In this document: in pieces, positions 1-6,988 of the stretch | Layout of the letters: the number at the start of each line of letters is the position of its first letter | Position numbering within the stretch: position 1 is the stretch's first letter | Source of the DNA: Reyranella sp. | GTDB lineage: Bacteria > Pseudomonadota > Alphaproteobacteria > Reyranellales > Reyranellaceae | Reading direction: 5' to 3' | NCBI GenBank assembly: GCA_021732965.1 | Contig: JAKFVZ010000436.1 | Span: 1-11,372, forward strand | DNA length: 11,372 nucleotides | Position numbers and translations under genes: made by a program | The notes under the pieces: model-generated | Told to the model about the DNA's origin: nothing | The model's database searches: none | The model's input: only the letters and a program-made list of their open reading frames with translations

Positions 1-870
1 GAAGGCGCGCGTCCGGTCGTTGAGATCCCAGTAGAACGCCTCGGTAAGGTTCAGCCCCTGCGAGCGTTCGAGGCCCAGCGAATGGATGTCGGAGATGAAG
101 ACCAGGAGACCCGCGAGCTTCTGGCCGCCCTTGACGATGCCGAACTCGGAGGCCTGCTTGATCGAGTTGATCGTGTCGCCGCCGGCATTGGCGAGACCGA
201 TGATCTGCGCCTTCGAGCCCTGCGCCTGCAGCAGGAAGGACGAGAAGTCGTTGGTGTTGATCGGATGCTTGACGCCGCCGACCACCGTGCCGCCGGCCTT
301 CTTGACGACGGCGGAGACGTCGCGTTCCAGCGCGTAGCCGAAGGCATAGTCGGCGGTGAGGAAGAACCAGGTCTTGCCGCCGGCCTTCACGACCGCCGAG
401 CCGGTGCCGTTGGCGAGGGCCGCCGTGTCGTAGACCCAATGGATCAGGTAGGGGTTGCAGAGCTTGCCGGTGAGGTCCGACGAGGCGGGGTCTGGGGCGA
501 TGAAGATCTTCTTCTTGTCGCCGGCGACGCGCGCCGCGGCGATCGACGAGGACGAGGCGCCGGCGCCCATCACCATGTCGACTTTCTCGTTGTCGTACCA
601 GCGGCCGACCGTGGTTGCTGCCACGTCCGCCTTGTTCTGGATGTCGCCAGAAACGAACTCGATCTTTTGGCCGAGCACGGTGCCGCCGAAATCCTCGATC
701 GCCATCTGGGCCGCGAGCACGGCACCGGGGCCGTTGATGTCGGCGTAGAGGCTCGACAGGTCGGTGGCGAGACCGATCTTGAGCGTGTTGTCGGATAGCT
801 GGGCGGCTGCCGGAAGCGCCCATGCCGCAAGGCAGAATGCGGCCGTGCCAAGCAGGTTACGTCTCATCAT
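1..870 (-). CDS. Branched-chain amino acid-type ABC transporter substrate-binding protein, partial (C-terminus beyond window)
   Basis: This gene encodes a periplasmic binding protein of the type 1 fold (LivK/Peripla_BP_6 family), which captures a small organic solute for an ABC importer. I translated the minus strand from the ATG at 870 and the frame stays open for 290 codons to the window edge; the family is usually about 390-410 residues, so roughly 100 are missing. Residues 1-23 form a Sec signal peptide (MMRRN, hydrophobic core, then ALPAAAQ), with cleavage likely after the AAA. The mature start, with NTLKIGLATDLSS at about 28-40, is the usual first strand of these proteins, and RWYDNEKVD and the GxGASSSS loop follow. 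A purine-rich GGGAGAG lies just ahead of the ATG; a second ATG follows immediately (867). The ligand cannot be read from sequence: members also bind amides, aromatic acids and short carboxylates. It is divergent from the hydrolase gene at 946. Its ABC partners, if any, are off-window. Confidence 0.9.
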   Translation of the reverse strand, partial: MMRRNLLGTAAFCLAAWALPAAAQLSDNTLKIGLATDLSSLYADINGPGAVLAAQMAIEDFGGTVLGQKIEFVSGDIQNKADVAATTVGRWYDNEKVDMVMGAGASSSSIAAARVAGDKKKIFIAPDPASSDLTGKLCNPYLIHWVYDTAALANGTGSAVVKAGGKTWFFLTADYAFGYALERDVSAVVKKAGGTVVGGVKHPINTNDFSSFLLQAQGSKAQIIGLANAGGDTINSIKQASEFGIVKGGQKLAGLLVFISDIHSLGLERSQGLNLTEAFYWDLNDRTRAF

Positions 871-878
871 TTCTCTCC

Positions 879-906
879 CTAGGCTTTGTTGTTGAGACAA
901 GCCTAG
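879..906. repeat. Inverted repeat in the divergent intergenic region (possible operator)
   Basis: A perfect 8-bp dyad, CTAGGCTT (879-886) and AAGCCTAG (899-906), is separated by 12 bases in the 75-bp gap between the divergent binding-protein and hydrolase genes. The left arm begins 8 bases upstream of the binding-protein ATG at 870, overlapping where its ribosome binding site lies. Part of the left arm (GGCTTTG, 882-888) can also pair with CAAAGCC at 925-931, just before the AGGAG (934-938) of the hydrolase gene. This could be a regulator site or an RNA structure. I see no convincing -35/-10 pair, so promoter positions remain unassigned. Confidence 0.3.
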
Positions 907-945
907 CAAGCTGGCGCCAAGCCGCAAAGCCGTAGGAGACGGAAG

Positions 946-1686
946 ATGATCGAGAAAATTCTGGACATCCCGACCAGGGATGGAGCGATGGAGACCTTCA
1001 TCTGCCATCCGGAGCGGGGCGGCCCGTATCCCCCGGTGCTCATGCTGATGGATGCCCCCGGCATCCGCGAGGAACTCTACGACATGGCCCGCCGCCTCGC
1101 GACGGTGGGTTATTACGTGATGCTACCCAACCTCTACTATCGCGCGGGCACTGACACGAAGTACGGGCCGGACGTGCTGAAGCATGGCAGCGACGAGCAC
1201 AAGCGCATGCGCGCGGTCCGCACGAAAATGACCATCCCGCCGGTCATGGACGACGTGGCGGCGATGATCGCCTACGCCGACGCCCAGAAGGAATCGAAGA
1301 CGGGACCGGTCGGGACCCATGGCTATTGCATGAGCGGCCCTTATTCCCTGGCGGCGGCGGCGCGCTATCCCGACCGGATCGCGGCGGCAGCCTCGTTCTA
1401 CGGTACCTGGCTGGTGAGCGATGCGGTCGAGAGCCCGCACCTGACGCTCGGCAAGGCCAGGGGCGAACTCTACATCTCCTGCGCCGAGCACGACGAGCTG
1501 GCGCCGCCGGACATGGTCAAGGAACTCAAGGCACTGTTCGACAAGTCGGGCGCGAAGGGGGAGCTGGAGGTGCATCCGACCGTGCACCACGGCTTCGCCT
1601 TCCCGCAACGCTGGTGCTACGACAAGCCTGCTGCCGAGCGGCACTGGGAGCGCCTGATCGCGCTCTACCGCCGCAATCTCGGCTAG
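946..1686 (+). CDS. Dienelactone hydrolase family protein (cytoplasmic alpha/beta hydrolase)
   Basis: The product is a 246-residue alpha/beta hydrolase of the dienelactone hydrolase (DLH) family, close to the usual length of about 235-250. The family's Cys-Asp-His triad can be placed at Cys128 (in GYCMSG), Asp183 (in CAEHDELAPP) and His215 (in VHHGFAFP). At the position of the glutamate that pairs with the nucleophile in classical DLH (Glu36), this protein has Asp36, in MDAPGIREEL; I believe that variant marks a DLH subgroup rather than a defect. There is no signal peptide, so it should be cytoplasmic. The start is supported by AGGAG seven bases ahead of the ATG. The stop is 19 bp before the next DLH gene, so the two are probably co-transcribed. 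Classical DLH opens dienelactone in chlorocatechol breakdown, but no chlorocatechol genes are present here. The substrate is unknown; an ester, lactone or thioester is likely. Confidence 0.9.
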   Translation: MIEKILDIPTRDGAMETFICHPERGGPYPPVLMLMDAPGIREELYDMARRLATVGYYVMLPNLYYRAGTDTKYGPDVLKHGSDEHKRMRAVRTKMTIPPVMDDVAAMIAYADAQKESKTGPVGTHGYCMSGPYSLAAAARYPDRIAAAASFYGTWLVSDAVESPHLTLGKARGELYISCAEHDELAPPDMVKELKALFDKSGAKGELEVHPTVHHGFAFPQRWCYDKPAAERHWERLIALYRRNLG

Positions 1687-1705
1687 ACGACACAGGGGGC
1701 TGGCG

Positions 1706-2593
1706 ATGGATGGGCAGGTTCTGACGCAGATGGAGATCGATCGGCGCATTTTCGATCTCTACGACGAGTACTGTCATGGCGGGATGGATCGCCGTACCTT
1801 CCTGGCGCGGGCCGCTGCCGTGACGGTGGGCGGGCTGGCCATGGCGCAGGCACTGATGCCGCGCTACGTGCAGGCCCAGACGATCTCCTTCACGGACGAG
1901 CGCATCAAGGCCACATACGTCACCTATCCGTCGCCCGGCGGGACGTCTGGCACGATGCGCGGCTACCTCGTTCAACCGAAGGGCAATGGCCCGTTCCCGG
2001 TGGTGTTGGTCGTCCACGAGAATCGAGGGCTCAATCCGTACATCGAGGACGTGGCGCGCCGCGCGGCGACCGAGGGGTTCCTGGCGCTGGCCCCGGACGG
2101 CCTGTTCCCGGTCGGCGGCTATCCCGGCAACGACGATGACGGCCGCACGCTGCAGGCCAAACTCGACCAGGCCAAGCTGCGCACCGACATGGTGAACAGT
2201 GCGCGCTTCCTGAAGACCCATGCGATGTCGACCGGCAAGCTCGGCGTCACCGGCTTCTGCTGGGGCGGTGGCACGACCAACTTCCTGGCCGCGACCCTCG
2301 GCGCCGACATGAATGCCGGCGTGCCGTTCTACGGCGCGGCGGCGGAGACCGCTTCGGTGCCGAACATCAAGGCACCCTTGCTGGTGCAGTATGCCGAGAC
2401 CGACGAGCGCATCAACGCCATGTGGCCGGCCTACGAGGCGGCGCTGAAGTCGGCGGGAGCATCCTACGAGATGTTCATCTATCCCGGCACGCAGCACGGC
2501 TTTCACAACAATTCGACGCCGCGCTACAACGAGGTCCAGGCGAAGATCGCCTGGGACCGCACCATCACCTTCTTCAGGAAGAACCTGGCCTGA
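1706..2593 (+). CDS. yghX: YghX-like dienelactone hydrolase family protein with twin-arginine signal
   Basis: This 295-residue DLH-fold hydrolase closely resembles, from memory, E. coli YghX: shared stretches include HENRGLNPYIEDVARR (104-119), APDGL..VGGYPGNDD (129-144) and HGFHNNSTPRY (264-274). The triad is complete: Cys185 in GFCWGGG, Asp233 in AETDERI and His264 in GTQHGFH, with Glu105 at the supporting position. The N-terminus has a twin-arginine motif, MDRRTFLARAA, with arginines at 29-30, then a hydrophobic stretch to about 50 and a possible cleavage site at VQA-Q near 57. Export by the Tat system is therefore likely, though 28 residues before the arginines is long for a Tat n-region. 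A G-rich stretch (AGGGGGC) precedes the ATG. The gene follows the first DLH gene by 19 bp and ends 9 bp short of the convergent VOC gene. The function of YghX-type proteins is not well established. Confidence 0.9.
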   Translation: MDGQVLTQMEIDRRIFDLYDEYCHGGMDRRTFLARAAAVTVGGLAMAQALMPRYVQAQTISFTDERIKATYVTYPSPGGTSGTMRGYLVQPKGNGPFPVVLVVHENRGLNPYIEDVARRAATEGFLALAPDGLFPVGGYPGNDDDGRTLQAKLDQAKLRTDMVNSARFLKTHAMSTGKLGVTGFCWGGGTTNFLAATLGADMNAGVPFYGAAAETASVPNIKAPLLVQYAETDERINAMWPAYEAALKSAGASYEMFIYPGTQHGFHNNSTPRYNEVQAKIAWDRTITFFRKNLA

Positions 2594-2609
2594 GGCCGGC
2601 GTTCAGGCC
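2587..2609. terminator. Hairpin at convergent junction carrying both stop codons (weak terminator candidate)
   Basis: GGCCTGA (2587-2593) and TCAGGCC (2603-2609) form a perfect 7-bp inverted repeat around a 9-base GC-rich spacer. Each arm contains the TGA stop of one of the two converging genes, so one structure could end transcription from both sides. No T-tract follows on either strand, so a standard intrinsic terminator is not supported. Three of the seven pairs arise simply because two TGA stops face each other. Confidence 0.3.
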
Positions 2610-3106
2610 GCTCTCGCCGGCTCGGGTTTGCCGGCCTGCCATTCGTCGAGCTTGGCGCGCGCGCCGTTCTTCGTCGGGTCGAGTGCCGATTCCTGGCCTG
2701 CCACCTTGGCTGCGAGTTCGATCACGTAGCCGTTGGGGTCGCGGAAGTAGATCGACCGGATGAAATGATGGTCGGAGACGCCGCGAACCTCGCGACCCTC
2801 CGCCTTGCCCCTGGCGAACATGCGGTCGAGATGGTCGGGCTCGACTTCCAGTGCGATGTGGAGGTCGAAATCGTGCTGGTCCTTGAAGGCGAACGGCATG
2901 TCCGGCGCCTCGAAGAAGGCGAGGCAGGAGCCGTCGTCGAGCTGGAAGAAGGTGTGCAGGACGCCGGCGCCGGTCGCGCGGCCGGTCTTCGTCTCCTCGA
3001 TCTTGAGCGTATGAACGAGGGGGAGGCCGAGGAAGTCCTCGTAGAACTTCCTCGTCTCCTCGGAATCGCGACAGCGATAGGCGTTGTGGTGCAGACCCTT
3101 GATCAT
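2603..3106 (-). CDS. VOC family (glyoxalase/bleomycin resistance/dioxygenase fold) protein
   Basis: This 167-residue protein of the vicinal oxygen chelate superfamily has paired beta-alpha-beta-beta-beta modules. It begins MIKGLHHNAYRCRDSEETRKFYEDFLGL, the typical first strand and helix, and has the typical final strand IYFRDPNGYVIELAAK (119-134). Probable metal ligands are His7, His83 (in FDLHIALEV), possibly Glu66 (in CLAFFEAPD), and Glu130. The last 30 residues are a charged tail outside the fold. The start is well supported: GGAGG lies about six bases before the ATG. Superfamily members include glyoxalase I, extradiol dioxygenases and methylmalonyl-CoA epimerase, and none is singled out here. 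It lies 42 bp downstream of the peptide-type binding protein on the same strand and may share its transcript. The neighbouring DLH genes hint at ring- or lactone-type catabolism, but that is only context. Confidence 0.88.
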   Translation of the reverse strand: MIKGLHHNAYRCRDSEETRKFYEDFLGLPLVHTLKIEETKTGRATGAGVLHTFFQLDDGSCLAFFEAPDMPFAFKDQHDFDLHIALEVEPDHLDRMFARGKAEGREVRGVSDHHFIRSIYFRDPNGYVIELAAKVAGQESALDPTKNGARAKLDEWQAGKPEPARAA

Positions 3107-3148
3107 CGAAACCTCCGATCAGATCGTTTGCACGAGCCTAGCGCGGTC

Positions 3149-4735
3149 CTAGCGGTCGAGCCAGACGTCCTCGAAGCGCCAGTGATTGTAGATGGTGTTG
3201 ACCGCGAGGTTCACGGCCTTCACTTCGGGGCGCCAGCAGGTGCCGCCCCAGCCATGCTGGATGACGGGGCGGGCGCCGTCTTCCTGCAGTTTCTTGTCGA
3301 TCTCCCACACGAGTTTCCGGCGGGCTGCGATGTCGGCCGTCATCGACTGCTGGTCGAACAGCTTTTCGACCTCCGGATTGCAGTAATTCGTGTAGTTGCG
3401 CTCTGATCCGCAGCGGAAGGTCTCGTAGAAGACGACGTCCGGATCGTCGACGCCGACGCCCTGGATGTTCATGCCGATGGCGAAATCGCGGCGCATCATC
3501 CTGTTGTACCAAACCGCGGTTTCGAGCGGCTCGAGCTCGGCCTGGATGTTCACCTGCTTCAGGTGGTCGATCAGGATTACGGCCGGATCCCGATAGCTCG
3601 GGATGTTGCGGGTCGAGACCTTGATCTTGAGCGGCTTGTCCGCCGTGTAGCCGAGTTCGGCCATGATCTTGCGGCCTTCCTCGCGCGACTTGGCGATGTC
3701 GGGGCCATAGCCGGCGACGGTCGCCAGGAATTCCGTCGGCATGCCCCAGAGCCCCTCAGGGGGCGGCAGCATCGCTCCCCCGATCCGGTAGTTGCCTTGT
3801 CCCAGGATCTCGTTGAATGCATTGCGGTCGAGCGACAGCGCCATGGCCCGGCGTATGCGCGCATCGTCGAAGGGCGCCCTCTCGCGATTGACCAGCAGGT
3901 TCGCCTGCGTGTTGGTCGGCTGCGCTTCGCAGATTGCCTTCGGCGCCTGGACTTTGAGATCATTGATCATCGCCGGCGTCACGACGGTGGTGAAGGTCAT
4001 GTCGAGTTTGCCGGCCACGAAGGTGAGCAGCGAGGTCGCCCGGTTGGGGATGATCGAGTACTCGATGGCGTCCAGATAGGGGCGTCCCGGCTTCCAGTAG
4101 TCCGGGTTGCGCGCGAGCTTGATCGACTCGTTCTGCTTCATGTCGACGAACTTGAACGGTCCTGTGCCGATCGGCCTGGTCCGCATTTGCCGCGTCGAGA
4201 CGTGGCAGGGATAGACCGGCGAGAAGGCCGCAGCGAGCATGGTGAGCAGGGACGGTTGTGGCCGCTCGAGATGGAAGGTGGCTTCCCGGTCGCCGTTCAC
4301 CGTGACCTGCTTCAGGTTGAAGTACCAGGTCTTGCGCGGGTTCTTGCGCAGCTTGGACTCGTCGGAGATCACCATGTCCCAGGTGCACTTCACGTCGGCG
4401 CTGGTGAAGGGCTTTCCGTCGTGCCACTTCACGCCGTCGCGCAGGTTGAAGGTGAGCTGCTTGCCGTCGTCGCTCCATTTCCACTGGGTGGCAAGGTCGG
4501 GGATGATGTTGTCCGGCGTGTTCTGCTTGGTCCTGGGATCGAACATCACCAGGTTGTTGTAGACCGACATGAACGGCATGACGGTCGAGATGGTCGCTTC
4601 CTCGTGGATCGACGCGCTCGGCGGATTGTCCATGTGGGCGATCTTGAGCGTCCCGCCGGATTTCTGCGCCCAGGCGGCTGGCGCCGCGGACAAGGTCAGG
4701 ATAGCCGCGACGAGCGGCAGTGTCGGATTTGCCAT
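3149..4735 (-). CDS. Peptide/nickel-type ABC transporter substrate-binding protein (SBP family 5)
   Basis: This is a 528-residue periplasmic binding protein of the DppA/OppA/NikA class. A longer in-frame reading begins at 4807, but the ATG at 4735 is preferred: it has GAGGAGG about nine bases ahead, starts a clean signal peptide (MANPTLPLVAAILTLSAAPAAWA-QKSGG, cleavage near 23) and avoids overlap with the divergent gene at 4797. Family landmarks are the NLRDGVKWHDGKPFTSADVKCTWD block (97-120), RPIGTGPFKF (187-196), LARNPDYW (207-214) and the C-terminal region around NYTNYCNPEVEKLFDQQ. The length fits the family. Such proteins bind oligopeptides but also opines, glutathione, sugars and metal chelates, so the ligand is undetermined. 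No cognate permease or ATPase gene is adjacent. The VOC gene follows 42 bp downstream on the same strand. Confidence 0.92.
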   Translation of the reverse strand: MANPTLPLVAAILTLSAAPAAWAQKSGGTLKIAHMDNPPSASIHEEATISTVMPFMSVYNNLVMFDPRTKQNTPDNIIPDLATQWKWSDDGKQLTFNLRDGVKWHDGKPFTSADVKCTWDMVISDESKLRKNPRKTWYFNLKQVTVNGDREATFHLERPQPSLLTMLAAAFSPVYPCHVSTRQMRTRPIGTGPFKFVDMKQNESIKLARNPDYWKPGRPYLDAIEYSIIPNRATSLLTFVAGKLDMTFTTVVTPAMINDLKVQAPKAICEAQPTNTQANLLVNRERAPFDDARIRRAMALSLDRNAFNEILGQGNYRIGGAMLPPPEGLWGMPTEFLATVAGYGPDIAKSREEGRKIMAELGYTADKPLKIKVSTRNIPSYRDPAVILIDHLKQVNIQAELEPLETAVWYNRMMRRDFAIGMNIQGVGVDDPDVVFYETFRCGSERNYTNYCNPEVEKLFDQQSMTADIAARRKLVWEIDKKLQEDGARPVIQHGWGGTCWRPEVKAVNLAVNTIYNHWRFEDVWLDR

Positions 4736-4796
4736 CCTTCGTTTCCTCCTCTTGTTTGTGATGACGCTAGCACTTCGCTGGGCATAGAGTCGGACC

Positions 4797-5747
4797 ATGA
4801 AACTCATCAGTTTGCTGGTCGGAATGCTGCTCGCGGTGCCGGCCGCCGCGCAGGACTATCCGTCCAGGCCGATCAAGATCATCACGGCCTTCGGGCCGGG
4901 CACCGCGACCGACATCGCCGCGCGCGTGATCGGCCAGGACATCGCCGTCCAGACCGGCCAGACCGTCGTCATCGACAACAAGCCTGGCGCGGAGGGCCAG
5001 ATCGCGGCCCAGTCCGCGGCGGCCGCGGCGCCCGATGGCTACACGCTGTTCTTCACGACGCAGACGACGCAGGCCATCAACCCGCATGTCTACAAGTCGC
5101 TGGCCTACGATCCGGTGAAGAGCTTTGCGCCGATCGCCGGCATAACGCTTGGCGCCCAGATCGTGATGGTGCGCAACGACCTTCCGGCGAAGACCATCCA
5201 GGAGTTTGTTGCTCTCGCGAAGGCCCAGCCGGGCAAGCTCAGCTTCGGCAGCGGCAATGGATCGAGCCGCGGCGGTGCCGAACTGTTCCGCATCATGACC
5301 AGGACCGACCTGCTGGGTGTGCCCTACAAGACCCAGCCGCAGGCGATCACCGACCTGCTGGGTGGCCGCATCGACATCATCTTCTCGGACTTCACGGTTG
5401 GCCTCCCGCCGGTCCTCGACGGCCGCGCGCGCGGGCTCGCCGTCACCAGCAAGCAGCGTATCCCGGGCCTCGAGCAGTTCCCGACGGTTGACGAAAGTGG
5501 CGTGCCGGGTTTCGAGATGTGGGCGTGGACGGCGATGTACGCGCCGGCCGGTACGCCGAAGCCGATCATCGACAGGCTGAATGCGCTGGTGCGGCAGGCG
5601 GCCAAGTCGCCGGCCTATCTCAACCTGCTCAAGGCGAACCATGGCGTCTCGTTCGTCGGCTCGCCCGAGGAACTGGCGGCCTTCCAGGCGGCTGAAACGA
5701 AGAAGTGGGCCGAGATCGTGTCGATCGCCGGCATGAAGGAACCCTGA
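4797..5747 (+). CDS. Tripartite tricarboxylate transporter (Bug/TctC family) substrate-binding protein
   Basis: This 316-residue periplasmic solute receptor of the Bug/TctC family normally hands small carboxylates to a TctA/TctB membrane complex. A Sec signal peptide covers residues 1-18 (MKLISLLVGMLLAVPAAA, then QDYP). Family landmarks are YPSRPIKII (21-29), FGPGTATDIAAR (32-43), NKPGAEGQIA (61-70), APDGYTL (78-84), YDPVKSFAPI (104-113), LLGGRIDIIF and FEMWAWTAMYAPAGTP. Length is typical. There is no strong Shine-Dalgarno ahead of the ATG, only GAGTCGG, but the signal peptide fixes the start well. It diverges from the peptide-type binding protein across 61 bp and converges on the MFS gene with 7 bp between stops. 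No TctA/TctB partner is present. Orphan Bug proteins are common and often lie beside class III CoA-transferase genes, so a carboxylate linked to the neighbouring operon is a possible ligand, by inference only. Confidence 0.93.
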   Translation: MKLISLLVGMLLAVPAAAQDYPSRPIKIITAFGPGTATDIAARVIGQDIAVQTGQTVVIDNKPGAEGQIAAQSAAAAAPDGYTLFFTTQTTQAINPHVYKSLAYDPVKSFAPIAGITLGAQIVMVRNDLPAKTIQEFVALAKAQPGKLSFGSGNGSSRGGAELFRIMTRTDLLGVPYKTQPQAITDLLGGRIDIIFSDFTVGLPPVLDGRARGLAVTSKQRIPGLEQFPTVDESGVPGFEMWAWTAMYAPAGTPKPIIDRLNALVRQAAKSPAYLNLLKANHGVSFVGSPEELAAFQAAETKKWAEIVSIAGMKEP

Positions 5748-5758
5748 GGGAGCCTCAG
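5744..5758. terminator. Short hairpin at convergent junction (weak terminator candidate)
   Basis: CTGAGG (5744-5749) and CCTCAG (5753-5758) form a 6-bp perfect inverted repeat with a 3-base loop. The arms include the TGA stops of the Bug-type gene (plus strand) and the MFS gene (minus strand). No T-run follows on either side. It could help stop converging transcription, but its small size and the built-in symmetry of facing TGA codons make it weak evidence. Confidence 0.25.
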
Positions 5759-6987
5759 ACCGGGCCTGTCCGGCGCAGACGGGCGGAGACCATGATCTGC
5801 CAGATCGCGGCGAAGAGGACGCAGGCCGCGACGAGGAAGAAGGCGCTGCGATAGTCGGCGACCGCCGCGATCAGGCCGAAGAGCGGCGGGCCGATGACGG
5901 CGCCGGAGAAGGCGAGGGCGGTCTGCACCGCCGCCACGGCGGCAACCTGGCCCGGTGGAGCGAGGGCCGCGAACTCCGCGATCGACACGCCGTTCCAGCT
6001 GATGACGACCGTTCCGTAGCCAAAGACGATCAGGCCGATGAGCCAGTAGGGCGTTTCGGCCGATATGAGGCCGGTGGCCACGGCGCCCAGCGCGATGCCG
6101 ATGCCGGTCCAGCCCAGCAGCATCATGCGCGGGAAGCGGTCGCCCAGCGCCCCCAGGATCAGGCGCTGAACCGTGCCGCCGATCTGCGCCAGGAACAGCA
6201 GGAAGCCGGCCTCGCCGATGCTGAGCCGGCAATGCTCGTAGAGGTAGGTGACCAGGAAGAACGTGAACGTGTGCTGCGCCACGACGTACAGCAGGGCCGA
6301 CCAGCCGAGCACGCGCATCTCCGGATGCCGCATCACGTAAACGACGGACGACCAGATTCCCTGTGACGGGGCGGAGGGCGCGACGGACGCATCGAGCCGC
6401 GCCCGCAGGAGTTCCAGGACGCCCGCGCCGACCAGCATGAGCGCAGCGGCTGCAAGCGAGGCGCCCTGCCATCCCAGAGCGGGCAGCAGCAGCGGCAGCA
6501 CGATGCCGGCAGCGGCAAAACCCAGTGGAACGCCGGTCTGCTTCACGGAGAAGACGAGGCTGAACCAGGCGCGGGGCACGCGCTGGCTCAGGATATGCGC
6601 CGAGGCCGGATTGATCGGGCCCTGGGCAAAGCCGATGAAGGCTACGGCGATCACCGTGGCGGCCACGAACGCCGTCGCGTTAAGGGCAAGGCCCACTGCC
6701 GCCGCCAGCATCGCGAACTGGCAGACACGGACGGCGCCCAGCCGCGAGATCGGCGCCGCGCTCCACAGCGCGACGCCCGAGGCGATGGCGTAGGTGACGG
6801 CCGTGAAGGCGCCGACGAGTTTCGGCGAGATCTCGAGGTCGCGCGCCACGGCAGGCATCAGGACGCTGAGCGACAGCACGGCCAGCGAGATGAGCACCTG
6901 AGTGCCCAGCATGGCTCCTACGGGGACAAGCACCTCCCGCAGTCGCGGGCGCGGGTTTTCCGAGTTCGGCACCGCGCCCGCCGGCAT
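5755..6987 (-). CDS. Major facilitator superfamily (MFS) transporter
   Basis: This 410-residue, strongly hydrophobic inner-membrane protein has the two-bundle pattern of a 12-helix MFS carrier. Roughly six hydrophobic segments lie in residues 20-195, then a hydrophilic loop at about 195-212 (ending SAPSQG), then about six more to 400. SVKQTGVPLG (147-156) lies in the fifth segment, and GALGDRFPRM (279-288) is the loop between helices 8 and 9, matching the family's G-x-x-x-D-R motif. The C-terminus SARLRR is cytoplasmic-type. The start is one base after the stop of the CoA ester lyase gene, indicating translational coupling; the nearby TAGG is a poor ribosome binding site. As the last gene of the CoA-ester operon it may import the pathway's acid substrate or export a product. 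A second Met (26) is a less likely start. Substrate not predictable from sequence. Confidence 0.92.
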   Translation of the reverse strand: MPAGAVPNSENPRPRLREVLVPVGAMLGTQVLISLAVLSLSVLMPAVARDLEISPKLVGAFTAVTYAIASGVALWSAAPISRLGAVRVCQFAMLAAAVGLALNATAFVAATVIAVAFIGFAQGPINPASAHILSQRVPRAWFSLVFSVKQTGVPLGFAAAGIVLPLLLPALGWQGASLAAAALMLVGAGVLELLRARLDASVAPSAPSQGIWSSVVYVMRHPEMRVLGWSALLYVVAQHTFTFFLVTYLYEHCRLSIGEAGFLLFLAQIGGTVQRLILGALGDRFPRMMLLGWTGIGIALGAVATGLISAETPYWLIGLIVFGYGTVVISWNGVSIAEFAALAPPGQVAAVAAVQTALAFSGAVIGPPLFGLIAAVADYRSAFFLVAACVLFAAIWQIMVSARLRRTGPV

Positions 6988-6988
6988 C

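Noticed and set aside
4736..4807. A 24-residue N-terminal extension of the peptide-type binding protein
   Set aside because: It would bury the signal peptide behind a basic segment and overlap the divergent Bug gene. The ATG at 4735 has a strong GAGGAGG ahead of it.
3563..5491. A 642-codon plus-strand open frame opposite the peptide-type binding protein and running into the Bug gene out of frame
   Set aside because: It is antisense to a clear family-5 binding protein and is rich in Arg, Asp and Gly, as expected of shadow frames in GC-rich DNA. It shows no family motif.
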